Below, one piece after another: positions 8,219-16,421 of a stretch of DNA of 64,000 nt (positions are counted from its first letter, which is position 1; every line of letters starts with the position of its first letter). The DNA is taken from the NCBI GenBank assembly GCA_046330225.1, contig JAXLTD010000004.1, forward strand, positions 339,523 to 403,522. The letters are read 5' to 3'. This DNA is from CANJIV01 sp046330225 (lineage in GTDB: Bacteria > Actinomycetota > Thermoleophilia > Solirubrobacterales > Solirubrobacteraceae). Under the pieces are notes generated by a model that saw only the letters and a list, made by a program, of their open reading frames with translations, was not told where the DNA came from and did not search any database. The translations under genes were made by a program, and so were the position numbers.

Positions 8219-8248
8219 TTCACCGCCGGTCCCGATCGCGACTAGGAT
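8219..8248 (+). promoter_or_regulatory. Promoter of the HD-GYP/LuxR gene (leaderless)
   Basis: TTCACC (8219-8224), an 18-base spacer and TAGGAT (8243-8248), which ends 6 bases before the ATG at 8255. The transcript would begin at or next to the start codon. Confidence 0.5.
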
Positions 8249-8254
8249 CGGCCG

Positions 8255-9838
8255 ATGGCGAACGGCGACCCGCGAGCAGGTGCGTCGCCCGCGGGCCTGC
8301 TGCGCGCCGCCGAGATCGTGGGCGCCATCTCGCTGGCGACCGACCTCGGGACCGGGCAGCCGTTGGAGCACGCGCTGCGCACCGCGATCCTCGCCGGCCG
8401 ACTGGGCGAGCTCGCGGAGGCCTCCCAGCAGGATCGCTCGGACGCCTACTACGTCGCGCTGCTGCACTCCTTCGGCTGCACCTCGGACGCGACCGAGGTC
8501 ACGGAGCTCTACGGTGACGACATCGCGCCACGCGCCGCGTTCGCGCTCGTGGACGCCGGGAACCCGGAGGAGGTCGGGGCCTACCTCGCCACGCACGTCG
8601 GCCGGGGCCGCGAACCGGAGGTCCGCGACGCGATGGTCGCGCATGCGCTCGAGCATGGGCTGGAGCTCGCCCAGGAGACCTTCGCGCTGCACTGCGAGGT
8701 CGCGCAGCGGTTCGCGGGCTGGCTGGGGCTGAGCGCCGGGACTCACGAGGCGCTGGCGTTCGTGTTCGAGCGCTGGGACGGGCACGGCTTCCCCGGCCTG
8801 GCGCGCGGGGAGCAGATCACCCTGCCGGCGCGGCTGCTGCACGTCGCGCGCGACATCTCCGTCTTCGTCTCCGCCTCGGGCGCCGACGAGGCCCGGGCCG
8901 TGATCGACCGGCGGGCGGGCGCGGCGTACGATCCGGCCCTGGCGGCGCTCGCTCTCGAGCACTTCGACGAGCTGCTCTCCGGGCTGGACGAGGCGCGCAT
9001 CTGGGATCAGGCGATCGCGGCAGAGCCGCCGCCTCTGCGGTGGATTGCCGGCGAGGAGATCGACGCGGCCTTCGGCGTGGTCGCCACGTTCACCAACCTG
9101 AAGTCGCGCTGGCTGCGCGGCCACGCCGAGGGCGTGGCCGCGCTCGCCGAGGCCGCGGCCTGGCGCCTCGAGCTTGCGCCCGACGAGGTCGGGCGCGTGC
9201 GCCACGCCGCGCTGTCGCTGGACCTCGGCCGCGTGGGCGTGTCGAACGCGATCTGGGAGAAGCCGGGACCGCTGGGGCTGGGGGACTGGGAGCGCGTGCA
9301 GCTGCATCCCTACTTCACCGAGCGCGCGTTCGCTCACGCCGAGTCGCTTGCGCCGATCGGCGCGCTGGCCGGCGCCCATCACGAGCGCCTCGACGGCTCC
9401 GGCTACCACCGCCAGGCGCGCGCGCCGGGCATCGACCGCGCAGCCCGCATTCTCGCCGCCGCCGACGCCTACCAGGCGATGCGCGAGCCGCGGCCCCACC
9501 GCCCCGCGCGCGACGCGGCGGAGGCGCAGGCCGAGCTGCAGCGCGAGGCCGACGCCGGGCGCCTGTGCCCGCAGGCCGTCGACGCCGTGCTCGCTGCAGC
9601 CGGGCACCGTGTTCCCAAACGTCCCCGCGAGCTGCCCGGCGGCCTGACCGCCCGCGAGCTGGAGGTGCTGCTGGCGCTGGTGGACGGACTGTCCAACTCG
9701 CAGATCGGCGAGCGCCTGGGGATCTCCCCGAAGACCGCCGGGCATCACGTCCAGCACATCTACGAGAAGGCCGGCGTCCGCAGCCGCACGGCGGCCGCGG
9801 TCTGGGCCTACCAGCACTCGCTGGTCCAGGCCGAGTAG
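8255..9838 (+). CDS. Tandem degenerate HD-GYP-like protein with LuxR DNA-binding domain
   Basis: Protein of 527 residues. The N-terminal half looks like one HD-GYP-type unit (about 15-245; LLHSFG at 69-74 and RWDGHGFPG at 174-181), and residues 265-410 form a second one (HP 351-352, HHERLDGSGYH 375-385, ILAAADAYQAM). The C-terminus (464-522) is a LuxR/GerE helix-turn-helix (LTARELEVLLALVDGLSNSQIG). In the second unit the metal HD pair reads LDLG instead of HDIG, and GYP reads GYH; in the first unit HD is HS. Cyclic-di-GMP hydrolysis is therefore doubtful. A nucleotide- or ligand-responsive transcription factor without a separate receiver domain is more likely. Convergent with the tRNA-Sec gene. 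Confidence 0.82.
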   Translation: MANGDPRAGASPAGLLRAAEIVGAISLATDLGTGQPLEHALRTAILAGRLGELAEASQQDRSDAYYVALLHSFGCTSDATEVTELYGDDIAPRAAFALVDAGNPEEVGAYLATHVGRGREPEVRDAMVAHALEHGLELAQETFALHCEVAQRFAGWLGLSAGTHEALAFVFERWDGHGFPGLARGEQITLPARLLHVARDISVFVSASGADEARAVIDRRAGAAYDPALAALALEHFDELLSGLDEARIWDQAIAAEPPPLRWIAGEEIDAAFGVVATFTNLKSRWLRGHAEGVAALAEAAAWRLELAPDEVGRVRHAALSLDLGRVGVSNAIWEKPGPLGLGDWERVQLHPYFTERAFAHAESLAPIGALAGAHHERLDGSGYHRQARAPGIDRAARILAAADAYQAMREPRPHRPARDAAEAQAELQREADAGRLCPQAVDAVLAAAGHRVPKRPRELPGGLTARELEVLLALVDGLSNSQIGERLGISPKTAGHHVQHIYEKAGVRSRTAAAVWAYQHSLVQAE

Positions 9839-9857
9839 CGGCGCCGGTCCCGGCGCA

Positions 9858-9950
9858 CGAAGCGGCGAAGGAATCGAACCTTCCAACCGTGGGGTTGCCA
9901 CGGCCTGCCGGTTTTGAAGACCGGATGGGCCACCAGGCCCCTGCCGCTCC
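9858..9950 (-). tRNA. selC: tRNA-Sec (anticodon TCA)
   Basis: 93-base tRNA read on the minus strand. It has the features of bacterial selenocysteine tRNA: an 8-base acceptor stem (9943-9950 with 9859-9866, one G-U pair), discriminator G, a long D stem, an anticodon stem CCGGT/ACCGG with loop CTTCAAA (anticodon TCA, which reads UGA), a long variable arm that folds on itself, and T arm GAAGG-TTCGATT-CCTTC. CCA is not encoded. It implies a UGA-decoding selenoprotein pathway; selA, selB and selD are not in this window. Confidence 0.93.
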
Positions 9951-9995
9951 GGGGCCGAGACTACGGGGCGGTCCTGCCGAAGTCTGGCCCGGCGC

Positions 9996-10691
9996 TCAGC
10001 GGGCGGTGTACGAGAGCCGGCGCAGCTTGCTCGCGAACTTCGCGGCCAGGCCGCACGAGGCGCGGCCGTTGAACGGCGCGGTCGACACCTTGGCGCCCAC
10101 GCGCACGACGGTCCCGCTCAGGCGCAGGACGAGCGCGCACTCGCTTGTGCGCCCAGGCGTCGAAAGGAACACCTTGGCCGTGGCCGTCCGCGTCCGGGAC
10201 ACCTTGCGGCCGCCCACGCGGACCGTGCGGGTCAGCCGGACCGCGCGGGTGCCCGCGGCGACCGGCGTCCCGCTCGTGTCGGCCGGGCAGGCGGCCGGGT
10301 GGGAGTTGTTGATCGACACCGTCGACGGGAAGCCGAAGCGGTTGCGCGCCTTGCCCTGGTAGAGCACCCAGAAGTCGGTCGTGCCGGCCGGGCACTGGCC
10401 GTCGCGTCCGCGCGGCGGTGTCTGGCGCGACGTCGTGATCAGGTACGAGGCTTCGTCGAAGCCGGCGGTGTTCTTCCCCGGCTCGCGCCCGTCGCGCCGC
10501 GGCCACCAGATCGCCAGGTTGCCCTCGCTGCGCGTGCGCGCGACCGCCACGATCGAGTTCCACGACGAGATGTCGGGGCGCCGCCCGCTGTCGTCGACCG
10601 ATCCGCTCGCGGCGGCCGCGGACGGCAGGGCGCCCGCGGCCCCGAGCGTCAGGAGTGCGGCGATTCCGGTCAGCGTCGTGCGTCCGGACAC
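9996..10691 (-). CDS. Secreted protein, function unknown
   Basis: Protein of 231 residues with a signal peptide (about 1-28, hydrophobic LTGIAALLTLGAAGALPSAAAA). The mature part begins with a short acidic/polar stretch, has a Trp-rich segment (NLAIWWPRRDG), paired Cys (QCPAGT, PAACPAD, SECAL, ASCGL), and a basic C-terminal domain with an alternating VRLTRTVRVGGRKVSRTR pattern typical of a beta-sandwich. GTG 10691 is preferred because TACGGT ends 6 bases before it; ATG 10709 would add six residues. Same strand as, and 45 bases upstream of, the tRNA-Sec gene. No enzyme motif recognised. Confidence 0.72.
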   Translation of the reverse strand: MSGRTTLTGIAALLTLGAAGALPSAAAASGSVDDSGRRPDISSWNSIVAVARTRSEGNLAIWWPRRDGREPGKNTAGFDEASYLITTSRQTPPRGRDGQCPAGTTDFWVLYQGKARNRFGFPSTVSINNSHPAACPADTSGTPVAAGTRAVRLTRTVRVGGRKVSRTRTATAKVFLSTPGRTSECALVLRLSGTVVRVGAKVSTAPFNGRASCGLAAKFASKLRRLSYTAR

Positions 10692-10697
10692 GGGCGG

Positions 10698-10703
10698 ACC
10701 GTA
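10698..10703 (-). promoter_or_regulatory. -10 box of the 10.7-kb secreted-protein gene (leaderless)
   Basis: TACGGT on the minus strand, 6 bases before GTG 10691. It is placed inside the longer reading frame from ATG 10709, so it argues for the shorter start. Confidence 0.4.
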
Positions 10704-10756
10704 CCGCATGAACGCGGCGAGGCGCGGCACCGCCGTGCGTGCCGCTCGGTGTCGGC

Positions 10757-12985
10757 CTACCGCTGCCGCGGCAGGCGCCGGACGGGTGCCGCCGCGAGCG
10801 TCACGCGGGCCGAGACGCGGGCCGTCGCCGCCCGGGCGCCGGCTGCCGAGTCGGTGGCGGCGAGGCGGGCCGTCACGGCGAGGCCGCGCCGCCCCAGCCG
10901 GGCGATCAGCGTGCGCGCCGCCGCCGACAGGCGCACGGTCACCGGCCGGCTCGTCCCCCACGGGATCTGACCGAGCGTGACGCGGCCGATGCGCGTCCCG
11001 GCCTTCACCTTCACGGTCCGGCGCTTGCCCCCGCGGCGCGTCGCCGGCAGGCGCACCGCCGTCGTGCGCGCGGCAACGAGCGTGAGCGTCCCGCGGCAGC
11101 GCTTGGCCCGGTAGACGCAGCGCACGCGCAGCTTGACCGCGCCGCGGCGGTCCGGGGAGGCCCGGCGCGTCACGATCGCGACTTCGGGCGGGGTGCGGCC
11201 GTTGTCGCCGCCCCCGGGGCCCGTGCCCTCGCCCCGGCTGGGCGGATCGGGCTGCGGCTGGGCCGGCGGGGCGGCCGCCCCGCCGCGCTCGACGGTCTCG
11301 CAGTCGGGCGCCACGACATCGGCGGCGTCGGCGACGACCCGGTCGGTGCCGTCGCCGCACTCGATCGCCGCGTCGCGGGTGTTGTCGCGCGAGAGGATGA
11401 GGTCGTCCCCCGGGCCGCCGAGGAGCCGGTCGGCTCCGGCGGCGCCCTCGAGGCGGTCCGGGCCGGCGCCGCCCACGAGCTCCTCGGGGCCGGCGGCGCC
11501 CGTGAGGTCGTCGCCGAGGGAGGTGCCGATGACCCGCTCGACGTCCGCGCCGACGTCGTCCCCGGGCGCGTCTCCGACGGGGAGCCCGTCGTTGGCGAGC
11601 CCGTCGCCGATGTCCACGGTCACGCCGTTGGCGAGGGGAGCGACCTGCGCCGAGTAGTCGACCGTGTCGGTCCCCGGCCCGCCGATGAAGCGGTCCGGGC
11701 CCAGGCCGCCGTCGAGCGTGTCGTCACCGGCGCCGCCGTCGAGCTCGTCGCCGCCACCGCCGCCGGCGAGCTGGTCGGCGCCGGCCAGGCCGCGCAGCCG
11801 GTTGTCGGCGCTGTCGCCGGTGAGCCGGTCGTCGAACGGGGTGCCCGTCAGCGCCTCGAAGCCGGTGACGCGGTTGTTCCCGGCCGCCCCGGTGAACTGG
11901 GTCACCTGGAGGGCGAGCGTGACGGCGACGCCGGCGGCGGTGCCCTCCTCGTAGCTGACTTCGTCGAGCCCGTCGCCGCCGTCGAGCGCGTCGTTGCCGG
12001 TCCCGGGCAGGGTGGCGCCGCGGCCCAGGACGACGTCGTCGCCCGGACCGGCAGCGATCGTGTCGCCGCCCGGCGTGCCCGCGAGCCGGTCGCCGGCCCG
12101 CGTGCCGGTCACGCTCTCGATCGACACGAAGCTGTCGCGCCCGGCCGCGCCGGTCGCCTGCCCGCCGGCGACCGCGAGGTCGAGGCGCAGGGGGTCCGGG
12201 AACGGGGCATAGGAGACCGAGTCGAAGCCGGCCCCGCCGTCCACGGTGTCGTCGGCGATGCCGCTGCCGCCGAAGATGTTCACGTCGGTCTGGAACCGGT
12301 CCGGCCCGCTCCCGCCGAACAGCCGGTCGGGCCCCTCGGCGCCCTCGGCGTCGAGGACCGCCGACAGCGGCGCCGTGTAGGGGGCGGCGCCGCGGGCGTC
12401 GATCGTGTCGGCGCCCGACGCGCCTTCGACGTGGACGGTCTCGATCGAGCTGAGCGCGATCTCGCTGTCGCGACCGCCGGCCTCGGCGGCGGCGTTGAGG
12501 TCGATCCCGGGAAGCGACGTCGCCGGGTCCCCGTTGCCGATCAGCACCGTCGGCGACCGCCCGCCGGTCAGCACGTTCACGGTGTTGCTCCCGGCGCCGC
12601 CGTCGACCTCGACCTCGATCTCGGACTGCCCGTCGGACTCGTTCAGGGTGCCTGGAGCCAGGCTCCCGGCGAAGAGGTCGATCGTCGGGCTGAGCGTCCC
12701 GGCGGTCGTCGCGTCGACGATCGTGATCTTGTCGATGGTGGTGACGGTCGCCGCGGGGCTGCCGCAGGCATTCCCGTCGACGAGGACCTGATCGCCGTTG
12801 CGCTGGCGCGAGATGCGCGGGGCGCTCGCGTTGACCGCCGCGCCCGTCACGGTCACCTTCAGCGCCGTCCCGGTGACGGTGCACGTCGTGGCCGCGCTGG
12901 CCGGCGCGGCGGCGGCGAGGCAGGCGAGGGTGCCGATGCCGATGGCGGCGCGCGCGCCGCGGCGGAGGGAGGACGGGCGTCTCAT
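10757..12985 (-). CDS. Secreted RTX-like calcium-binding repeat protein
   Basis: Protein of 742 residues with a signal peptide (about 1-31, ending ASA). Residues about 120-500 carry many RTX-type nonapeptides of the form GGxGxDxL or GTxxGDxL (for example GAGDDTLDGG, GGAGPDRLEG), which fold into a calcium-bound beta-roll outside the cell. A short acidic stretch with CGDGTD ends the repeats at about 515. A Pro/Gly linker (about 545-575) joins them to an Arg-rich beta-sandwich-like tail (KLRVRCVYRAKRCRGTLTLV). There is no protease or lipase domain, so a structural or adhesive role is likely. A TAGGTT box lies 12 bases before the ATG, giving a very short leader. Confidence 0.85.
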   Translation of the reverse strand: MRRPSSLRRGARAAIGIGTLACLAAAAPASAATTCTVTGTALKVTVTGAAVNASAPRISRQRNGDQVLVDGNACGSPAATVTTIDKITIVDATTAGTLSPTIDLFAGSLAPGTLNESDGQSEIEVEVDGGAGSNTVNVLTGGRSPTVLIGNGDPATSLPGIDLNAAAEAGGRDSEIALSSIETVHVEGASGADTIDARGAAPYTAPLSAVLDAEGAEGPDRLFGGSGPDRFQTDVNIFGGSGIADDTVDGGAGFDSVSYAPFPDPLRLDLAVAGGQATGAAGRDSFVSIESVTGTRAGDRLAGTPGGDTIAAGPGDDVVLGRGATLPGTGNDALDGGDGLDEVSYEEGTAAGVAVTLALQVTQFTGAAGNNRVTGFEALTGTPFDDRLTGDSADNRLRGLAGADQLAGGGGGDELDGGAGDDTLDGGLGPDRFIGGPGTDTVDYSAQVAPLANGVTVDIGDGLANDGLPVGDAPGDDVGADVERVIGTSLGDDLTGAAGPEELVGGAGPDRLEGAAGADRLLGGPGDDLILSRDNTRDAAIECGDGTDRVVADAADVVAPDCETVERGGAAAPPAQPQPDPPSRGEGTGPGGGDNGRTPPEVAIVTRRASPDRRGAVKLRVRCVYRAKRCRGTLTLVAARTTAVRLPATRRGGKRRTVKVKAGTRIGRVTLGQIPWGTSRPVTVRLSAAARTLIARLGRRGLAVTARLAATDSAAGARAATARVSARVTLAAAPVRRLPRQR

Positions 12986-13058
12986 CGGTCCGCGCCCAAC
13001 CTATCCCAGCGCAATCCGGCGTGCGCCGGGCGGCCCGCAGCCGTCAGACTCCAGGCTC

Positions 13059-13769
13059 ATGGCTGAGCTGGACCTCTCGCGCTTCGACGTCCTCACCTTC
13101 GACACCTACGGCACCCTGATCGACTGGGAGGCCGGGCTGCTCGCCGCGCTTGCTCCAATTCTCGCCCGCGCGGGCGTGAGCGCAGCGGACGACGATCTCC
13201 TCGAGGCCTACGCGCGGCACGAGGCGGCGCTCGAGGCCGGCGAGTACCTGTCCTACCGCGAGGTGCTGGCGTGCGCCCTCGATCGGCTCGGGACCGACCT
13301 CGGCTTCGTGCCGACGGCCGCCGAGCGCGCGGCGTTCGGGGGATCGGTGGCGGACTGGCCGGCGTTCCCGGACTCCCCGGCGGCGCTGGCCGCGCTCGCC
13401 GGGCGCTTCCGCCTGGCGGTGATCACGAACTGCGACGACGACCTCTTTGCGGCCTCGCAGGCGCGGCTCGGCGTAGTGTTCGATCCGGTCGTCACCGCGC
13501 AGCAGGCCCGCAGCTACAAGCCCGCCGCCCGCAACTTCGAGCTGATGTTCGAGCGGCTGGACGGGCTTGGCATTCCGCGCGAGCGGGTGCTGCACGTCGC
13601 CCAGAGCCTCTACCACGACCACGTGCCGGCCGCGGCCCTCGGCCTGGCGTCCGTATGGGTCGACCGCCGCCACGGCCGGGCCGGCGCCGGGGCGACGCCG
13701 CCCGCCAGCGCGGAGCCCGATCTCACCGTGCCGGACCTCGCCGCGCTCGCGGCGCTCGCCGCCGGCTGA
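13059..13769 (+). CDS. HAD-superfamily hydrolase, haloacid dehalogenase type II-like
   Basis: Protein of 236 residues. HAD motif I is FDTYGTLIDWE (nucleophile Asp about residue 14), motif II is ITNCDDD, motif III Lys is in RSYKPAARNFE, and the acidic motif IV is in QSLYHDHVPA. The layout, with an inserted helical cap after motif I and SYKP, matches L-2-haloacid dehalogenases and close phosphatases. The exact substrate cannot be assigned, and many annotated members act on phosphates. ATG 13059 lies 8 bases after a CAGACT box. Divergent from the RTX-like gene. Confidence 0.87.
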   Translation: MAELDLSRFDVLTFDTYGTLIDWEAGLLAALAPILARAGVSAADDDLLEAYARHEAALEAGEYLSYREVLACALDRLGTDLGFVPTAAERAAFGGSVADWPAFPDSPAALAALAGRFRLAVITNCDDDLFAASQARLGVVFDPVVTAQQARSYKPAARNFELMFERLDGLGIPRERVLHVAQSLYHDHVPAAALGLASVWVDRRHGRAGAGATPPASAEPDLTVPDLAALAALAAG

Positions 13770-13813
13770 GCGCGGCGCGCGCACCCGCGGCCGCGCGGCT
13801 GGCCCGGCGCGGA

Positions 13814-13819
13814 TACGAT
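13814..13819 (+). promoter_or_regulatory. -10 box before the 13.8-kb membrane-protein gene
   Basis: TACGAT ending 6 bases before ATG 13826, in a 56-base gap after the HAD gene. It suggests a separate leaderless transcript. Confidence 0.45.
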
Positions 13820-13825
13820 CGCGCC

Positions 13826-14284
13826 ATGGCCCTCACTTCAGATCAAGCCCTCAAGGCCCTCGCCGGGCTGCGCATCGCCGTCGGCGCCAGCTCCTGGCTC
13901 ACCCCGCGCCTGGCCGGAAAGGGGTTCGGGATCGACGCTGATGCCAACCCGGTGGCGCCGTATCTCGCCCGCCTCTTCGGCGCCCGCGACGTCGCGCTGG
14001 CCGTCGGGCCGCTGGCGTCCGACGGCGACGCCCGGCGCCTGTGGCTCCAGGCCGGCCTCGGCTGCGACGTGGCCGACGCCGTCGCGGCGATCTTCGCCGG
14101 GAACACCGGCCAGCTCCCGCGTGCGTCGTCGATCGCGGTGTTCCTCCCCGCGGTCGCGGCGGTCGGCCTGGGGGCGATTGCCCTGCGCGGCGACGCGCCG
14201 GCTGACGGGCCGGCCGACGTGCCCGCACCCCCGCCCGCCGCGGCAGCGGCGCCGAACGGCGGGCCGGCGCCCAGCACCGCCTGA
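13826..14284 (+). CDS. Small membrane protein, function unknown
   Basis: Protein of 152 residues with about four weak hydrophobic segments (AGLRIAVGASSWL, ARLFGARDVALAVGPLA, DVADAVAAIFAG, IAVFLPAVAAVGLGAIAL) and a Pro/Ala-rich tail of about 30 residues. The pattern of RLFGARDVALA after a short amphipathic start resembles DUF4267-type membrane proteins, but this is not certain. A soluble or peripheral protein cannot be excluded. The next gene, also membrane, is 78 bases downstream. Confidence 0.7.
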   Translation: MALTSDQALKALAGLRIAVGASSWLTPRLAGKGFGIDADANPVAPYLARLFGARDVALAVGPLASDGDARRLWLQAGLGCDVADAVAAIFAGNTGQLPRASSIAVFLPAVAAVGLGAIALRGDAPADGPADVPAPPPAAAAAPNGGPAPSTA

Positions 14285-14362
14285 GCGCCGCGCGGGCCGC
14301 GCCGCCTGCGATCATTCCGGACCGCACACCGGCGCCGCGACCTCCGCGGCCGGAGCCCGCCC

Positions 14363-14980
14363 ATGGACATCGCCACCGCGATCGGCAGCGTCTTCGCCGC
14401 GTTCGGCCTCTCGGGTGCCGCGGGCCTCAACGCGTGGATCCCCCTCTTCGCGACCGGCCTGCTCGACCGCCTCGGCGCGATCGACCTCGCCTCGCCCTAC
14501 TCCGACCTGTCGAGCACGCCCGCGCTGATCATCATGGGCGCCGGCCTCGTCCTGGACTTCGTCGGCGACAAGGTGCCGACCGTCGACCACGTGCTCCACG
14601 TCGCGGGCACCGTCATCGCGCCGGTCTCGGGCGCGGTCGTGTTCATCGCGCAGACCGGGACCCACACCGAGATCCCGCCGGTTGCCTCCCTGCTCATCGG
14701 GTCGGCGGTGTCGGGCTCCTTCCACGCCGGCCGCTCGGCCCTGCGCCCCGTGTCCACGGCGACGACCGCGGGGGTCGGCAATCCCATCCTGTCGCTGATC
14801 GAGGACGTGACCTCGGTGGCGCTCACCGTCCTGGCGGTGGTGGCCCCGATCCTGGCGTTCCTCCTCGTCGTGGCGGCGCTCGTCGCCCTGGCCGTCTCGT
14901 TCCGGTCGCTGCGCCGGCGGTGGAAGGCCCGGCGGGCGGCGAAAGCCGCGGCCGCGGCCGGCGCGCCGCCGGGCGGGTAG
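14363..14980 (+). CDS. DUF4126-type membrane protein
   Basis: Protein of 205 residues. The first part (IGSVFAAFGLSGAAGLNAWIPLFATGLLDRLG) with the SGAAGLNAW motif and the later STATTAGVGNPILSLIEDVTS motif are typical of DUF4126 proteins. About four or five membrane segments are predicted by eye: residues 5-30, 50-70, 80-100, 110-130 and 150-175. The C-terminus is basic (SLRRRWKARRAAK) and stays in the cytoplasm. Function is unknown in the family; a transport-like role has been guessed from its Gly-rich helices. Convergent with the MOSC gene, whose stop is 4 bases away. Confidence 0.83.
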   Translation: MDIATAIGSVFAAFGLSGAAGLNAWIPLFATGLLDRLGAIDLASPYSDLSSTPALIIMGAGLVLDFVGDKVPTVDHVLHVAGTVIAPVSGAVVFIAQTGTHTEIPPVASLLIGSAVSGSFHAGRSALRPVSTATTAGVGNPILSLIEDVTSVALTVLAVVAPILAFLLVVAALVALAVSFRSLRRRWKARRAAKAAAAAGAPPGG

Positions 14981-14984
14981 CCGC

Positions 14985-15446
14985 TCAGCCGGCGGGGACG
15001 ACCGCGTCGCCCACGGCGATCTCGCCGCCAGTGAGGATCTCGGCCCGCAGTCCGCCGCGATTGACGAGCCCGCGCAGGACACCGTCGGCGGTCAGCGTCT
15101 CCAAGTGCCGGCACGGATGCGACAGCTCCCGGCCCACGCAGCGGACCGGACCGATGGCGAACTCGGCCCCGAGGAGGTCATTGAGCCGGATCCCGCGGGT
15201 GACGAGCTGGCGGCGCGCGTCGCCGGGGGCGAGCTCGATGCCGGTGTCGGCGGCGAGGCCCTCGATCGCCTCGGCCTCGATCAGCGTGACGTCGCGGCCT
15301 TCGTCGGTCACCCACGGCCCCGGGGCAGCCGCGTAGTAGCGGTCGCCTTCGAGCCCGTGGCCCGCCACGGCGCGCGCGCGGTCGACGGCTCGGGCGGGGC
15401 CGTCGTGCTCGGCCGTGATGTAGATGCCCTCGACGGTTCCGTGCAT
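14985..15446 (-). CDS. MOSC-domain protein
   Basis: Protein of 153 residues consisting of one MOSC domain (molybdenum cofactor sulfurase C-terminal), with the GHGLEGDRYY and DVTLIEAEAIEGL motifs near the start and a conserved Cys in SHPCRHLE about residue 115. MOSC proteins bind molybdenum cofactor sulfur through that Cys or act as small reductases such as YiiM. A molybdenum oxidoreductase is encoded 15 kb away. TAGGCT lies 9 bases before the ATG and overlaps the stop of the next gene (YhaM-like). That suggests its own transcript. Confidence 0.85.
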   Translation of the reverse strand: MHGTVEGIYITAEHDGPARAVDRARAVAGHGLEGDRYYAAAPGPWVTDEGRDVTLIEAEAIEGLAADTGIELAPGDARRQLVTRGIRLNDLLGAEFAIGPVRCVGRELSHPCRHLETLTADGVLRGLVNRGGLRAEILTGGEIAVGDAVVPAG

Positions 15447-15458
15447 CGCGGCGGAAGC

Positions 15459-16358
15459 CTAGTGGCCGTCGGCCAGGCCGAGGCCGTGCTCGAGCGCGCC
15501 CTTCACCGACGCGTCGAGCGCGTTGAGCCGGTGCAGCGCCAGCGCCTCCGGCGATCCGTAGCGGCGGCCGGGGGCGGCGTCCGGGCCGTGGTGGCAGAGC
15601 ACGCAGTGGATGAGGGCCGCGCGGCGGGCGGGGTCCATCCCCTCGGCCCGCGCCTCGATGAGGCGCACCCCTAGCGGGATGTGGCCGAGGAGGCGGCCCT
15701 CCTCGGTCAGCCCGATCTCGGCGCCGTACGTGAACTCCTCGGTCTTGCCGAGATCGTGGAGGAGCGCGGCGGTGATCAGCAGGTCGGAGTTCAGCCGCAC
15801 GTGCAGCGCGCAGGCCTCGACGGCGAGCGTGGCGACGGCGACCGTGTGCTCGAGCAGGCCGCCGAGGTACGCGTGGTGGCCGGTGCGCGTGCACGGCGCC
15901 TGGCGCCATCGGGCCCGCAGCGCCTCGTCGGCCAGCAGGCGCTCGAGCAGGGCGCGGAACTGCGGCTCGTGGACCTCGCGGGCGAGATGCTCGAGGAAGC
16001 CGTCGAGCTCCTCCATGTCCCGGTAGGCGACGGGGAGGAAGCGGGCAGGATCGGCCTCGAGCCCCTCCGCCTTCGCGATCGCCCGCACCTCGATCTGGAG
16101 GGCGTCGCGGAACCGGTCGACCCGGCCGGCGACCCGGACGAGGTCGCCGCGCTCGAAGCGGCCGGCGAGAACGTCCGCATCGCGGAAGGCCCGCGCCTGG
16201 ATCGCCCCGGTGCGGTCGCGGAGCTCGAGCGCGAGGTACGGGGTGCCCGACTTCGCGGTCAGCCGGTCCTTGCGGGTGCACGCGAAGACGCCGACGAGCT
16301 CCTGGCCGGCGCGCAGGGCGGCGACGGTGGCGGGAGCGGGGGCGGCGACGTCGGACAT
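15459..16358 (-). CDS. YhaM-like 3'-5' exoribonuclease (OB fold plus HD domain)
   Basis: Protein of 299 residues. An N-terminal OB fold (about 15-90; LTAKSGTPYLALELRDRTG and VRVAGRVDRFRDALQIEV) would hold single-stranded nucleic acid. The HD domain follows (about 150-285): HHAYLGGLLEHTVAVA carries the first His, LLHDLGKTEEF the HD pair, and HCVLCHHG the later His residues. This order is that of YhaM/CBF1, which trims RNA and DNA from the 3' end with Mn or Co. Divergent from the PAC2 gene with 63 bases between. No Shine-Dalgarno is visible before ATG 16358. Confidence 0.87.
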   Translation of the reverse strand: MSDVAAPAPATVAALRAGQELVGVFACTRKDRLTAKSGTPYLALELRDRTGAIQARAFRDADVLAGRFERGDLVRVAGRVDRFRDALQIEVRAIAKAEGLEADPARFLPVAYRDMEELDGFLEHLAREVHEPQFRALLERLLADEALRARWRQAPCTRTGHHAYLGGLLEHTVAVATLAVEACALHVRLNSDLLITAALLHDLGKTEEFTYGAEIGLTEEGRLLGHIPLGVRLIEARAEGMDPARRAALIHCVLCHHGPDAAPGRRYGSPEALALHRLNALDASVKGALEHGLGLADGH

Positions 16359-16409
16359 CGGGGTGCCATGGTGGCCCGCCGACCGGACGGCGCACAGCTC
16401 CCGGTCCGA

Positions 16410-16415
16410 TACCGT
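16410..16415 (+). promoter_or_regulatory. -10 box of the PAC2 gene (leaderless)
   Basis: TACCGT ending 6 bases before GTG 16422. It fixes the start of the PAC2-family protein inside a frame that is open much further upstream. Confidence 0.45.
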
Positions 16416-16421
16416 GGGCCC

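Noticed and set aside
9858..9950. Reading the tRNA as a tryptophan or suppressor tRNA
   Set aside because: The 8-base acceptor stem and long self-folding variable arm fit only selenocysteine tRNA.
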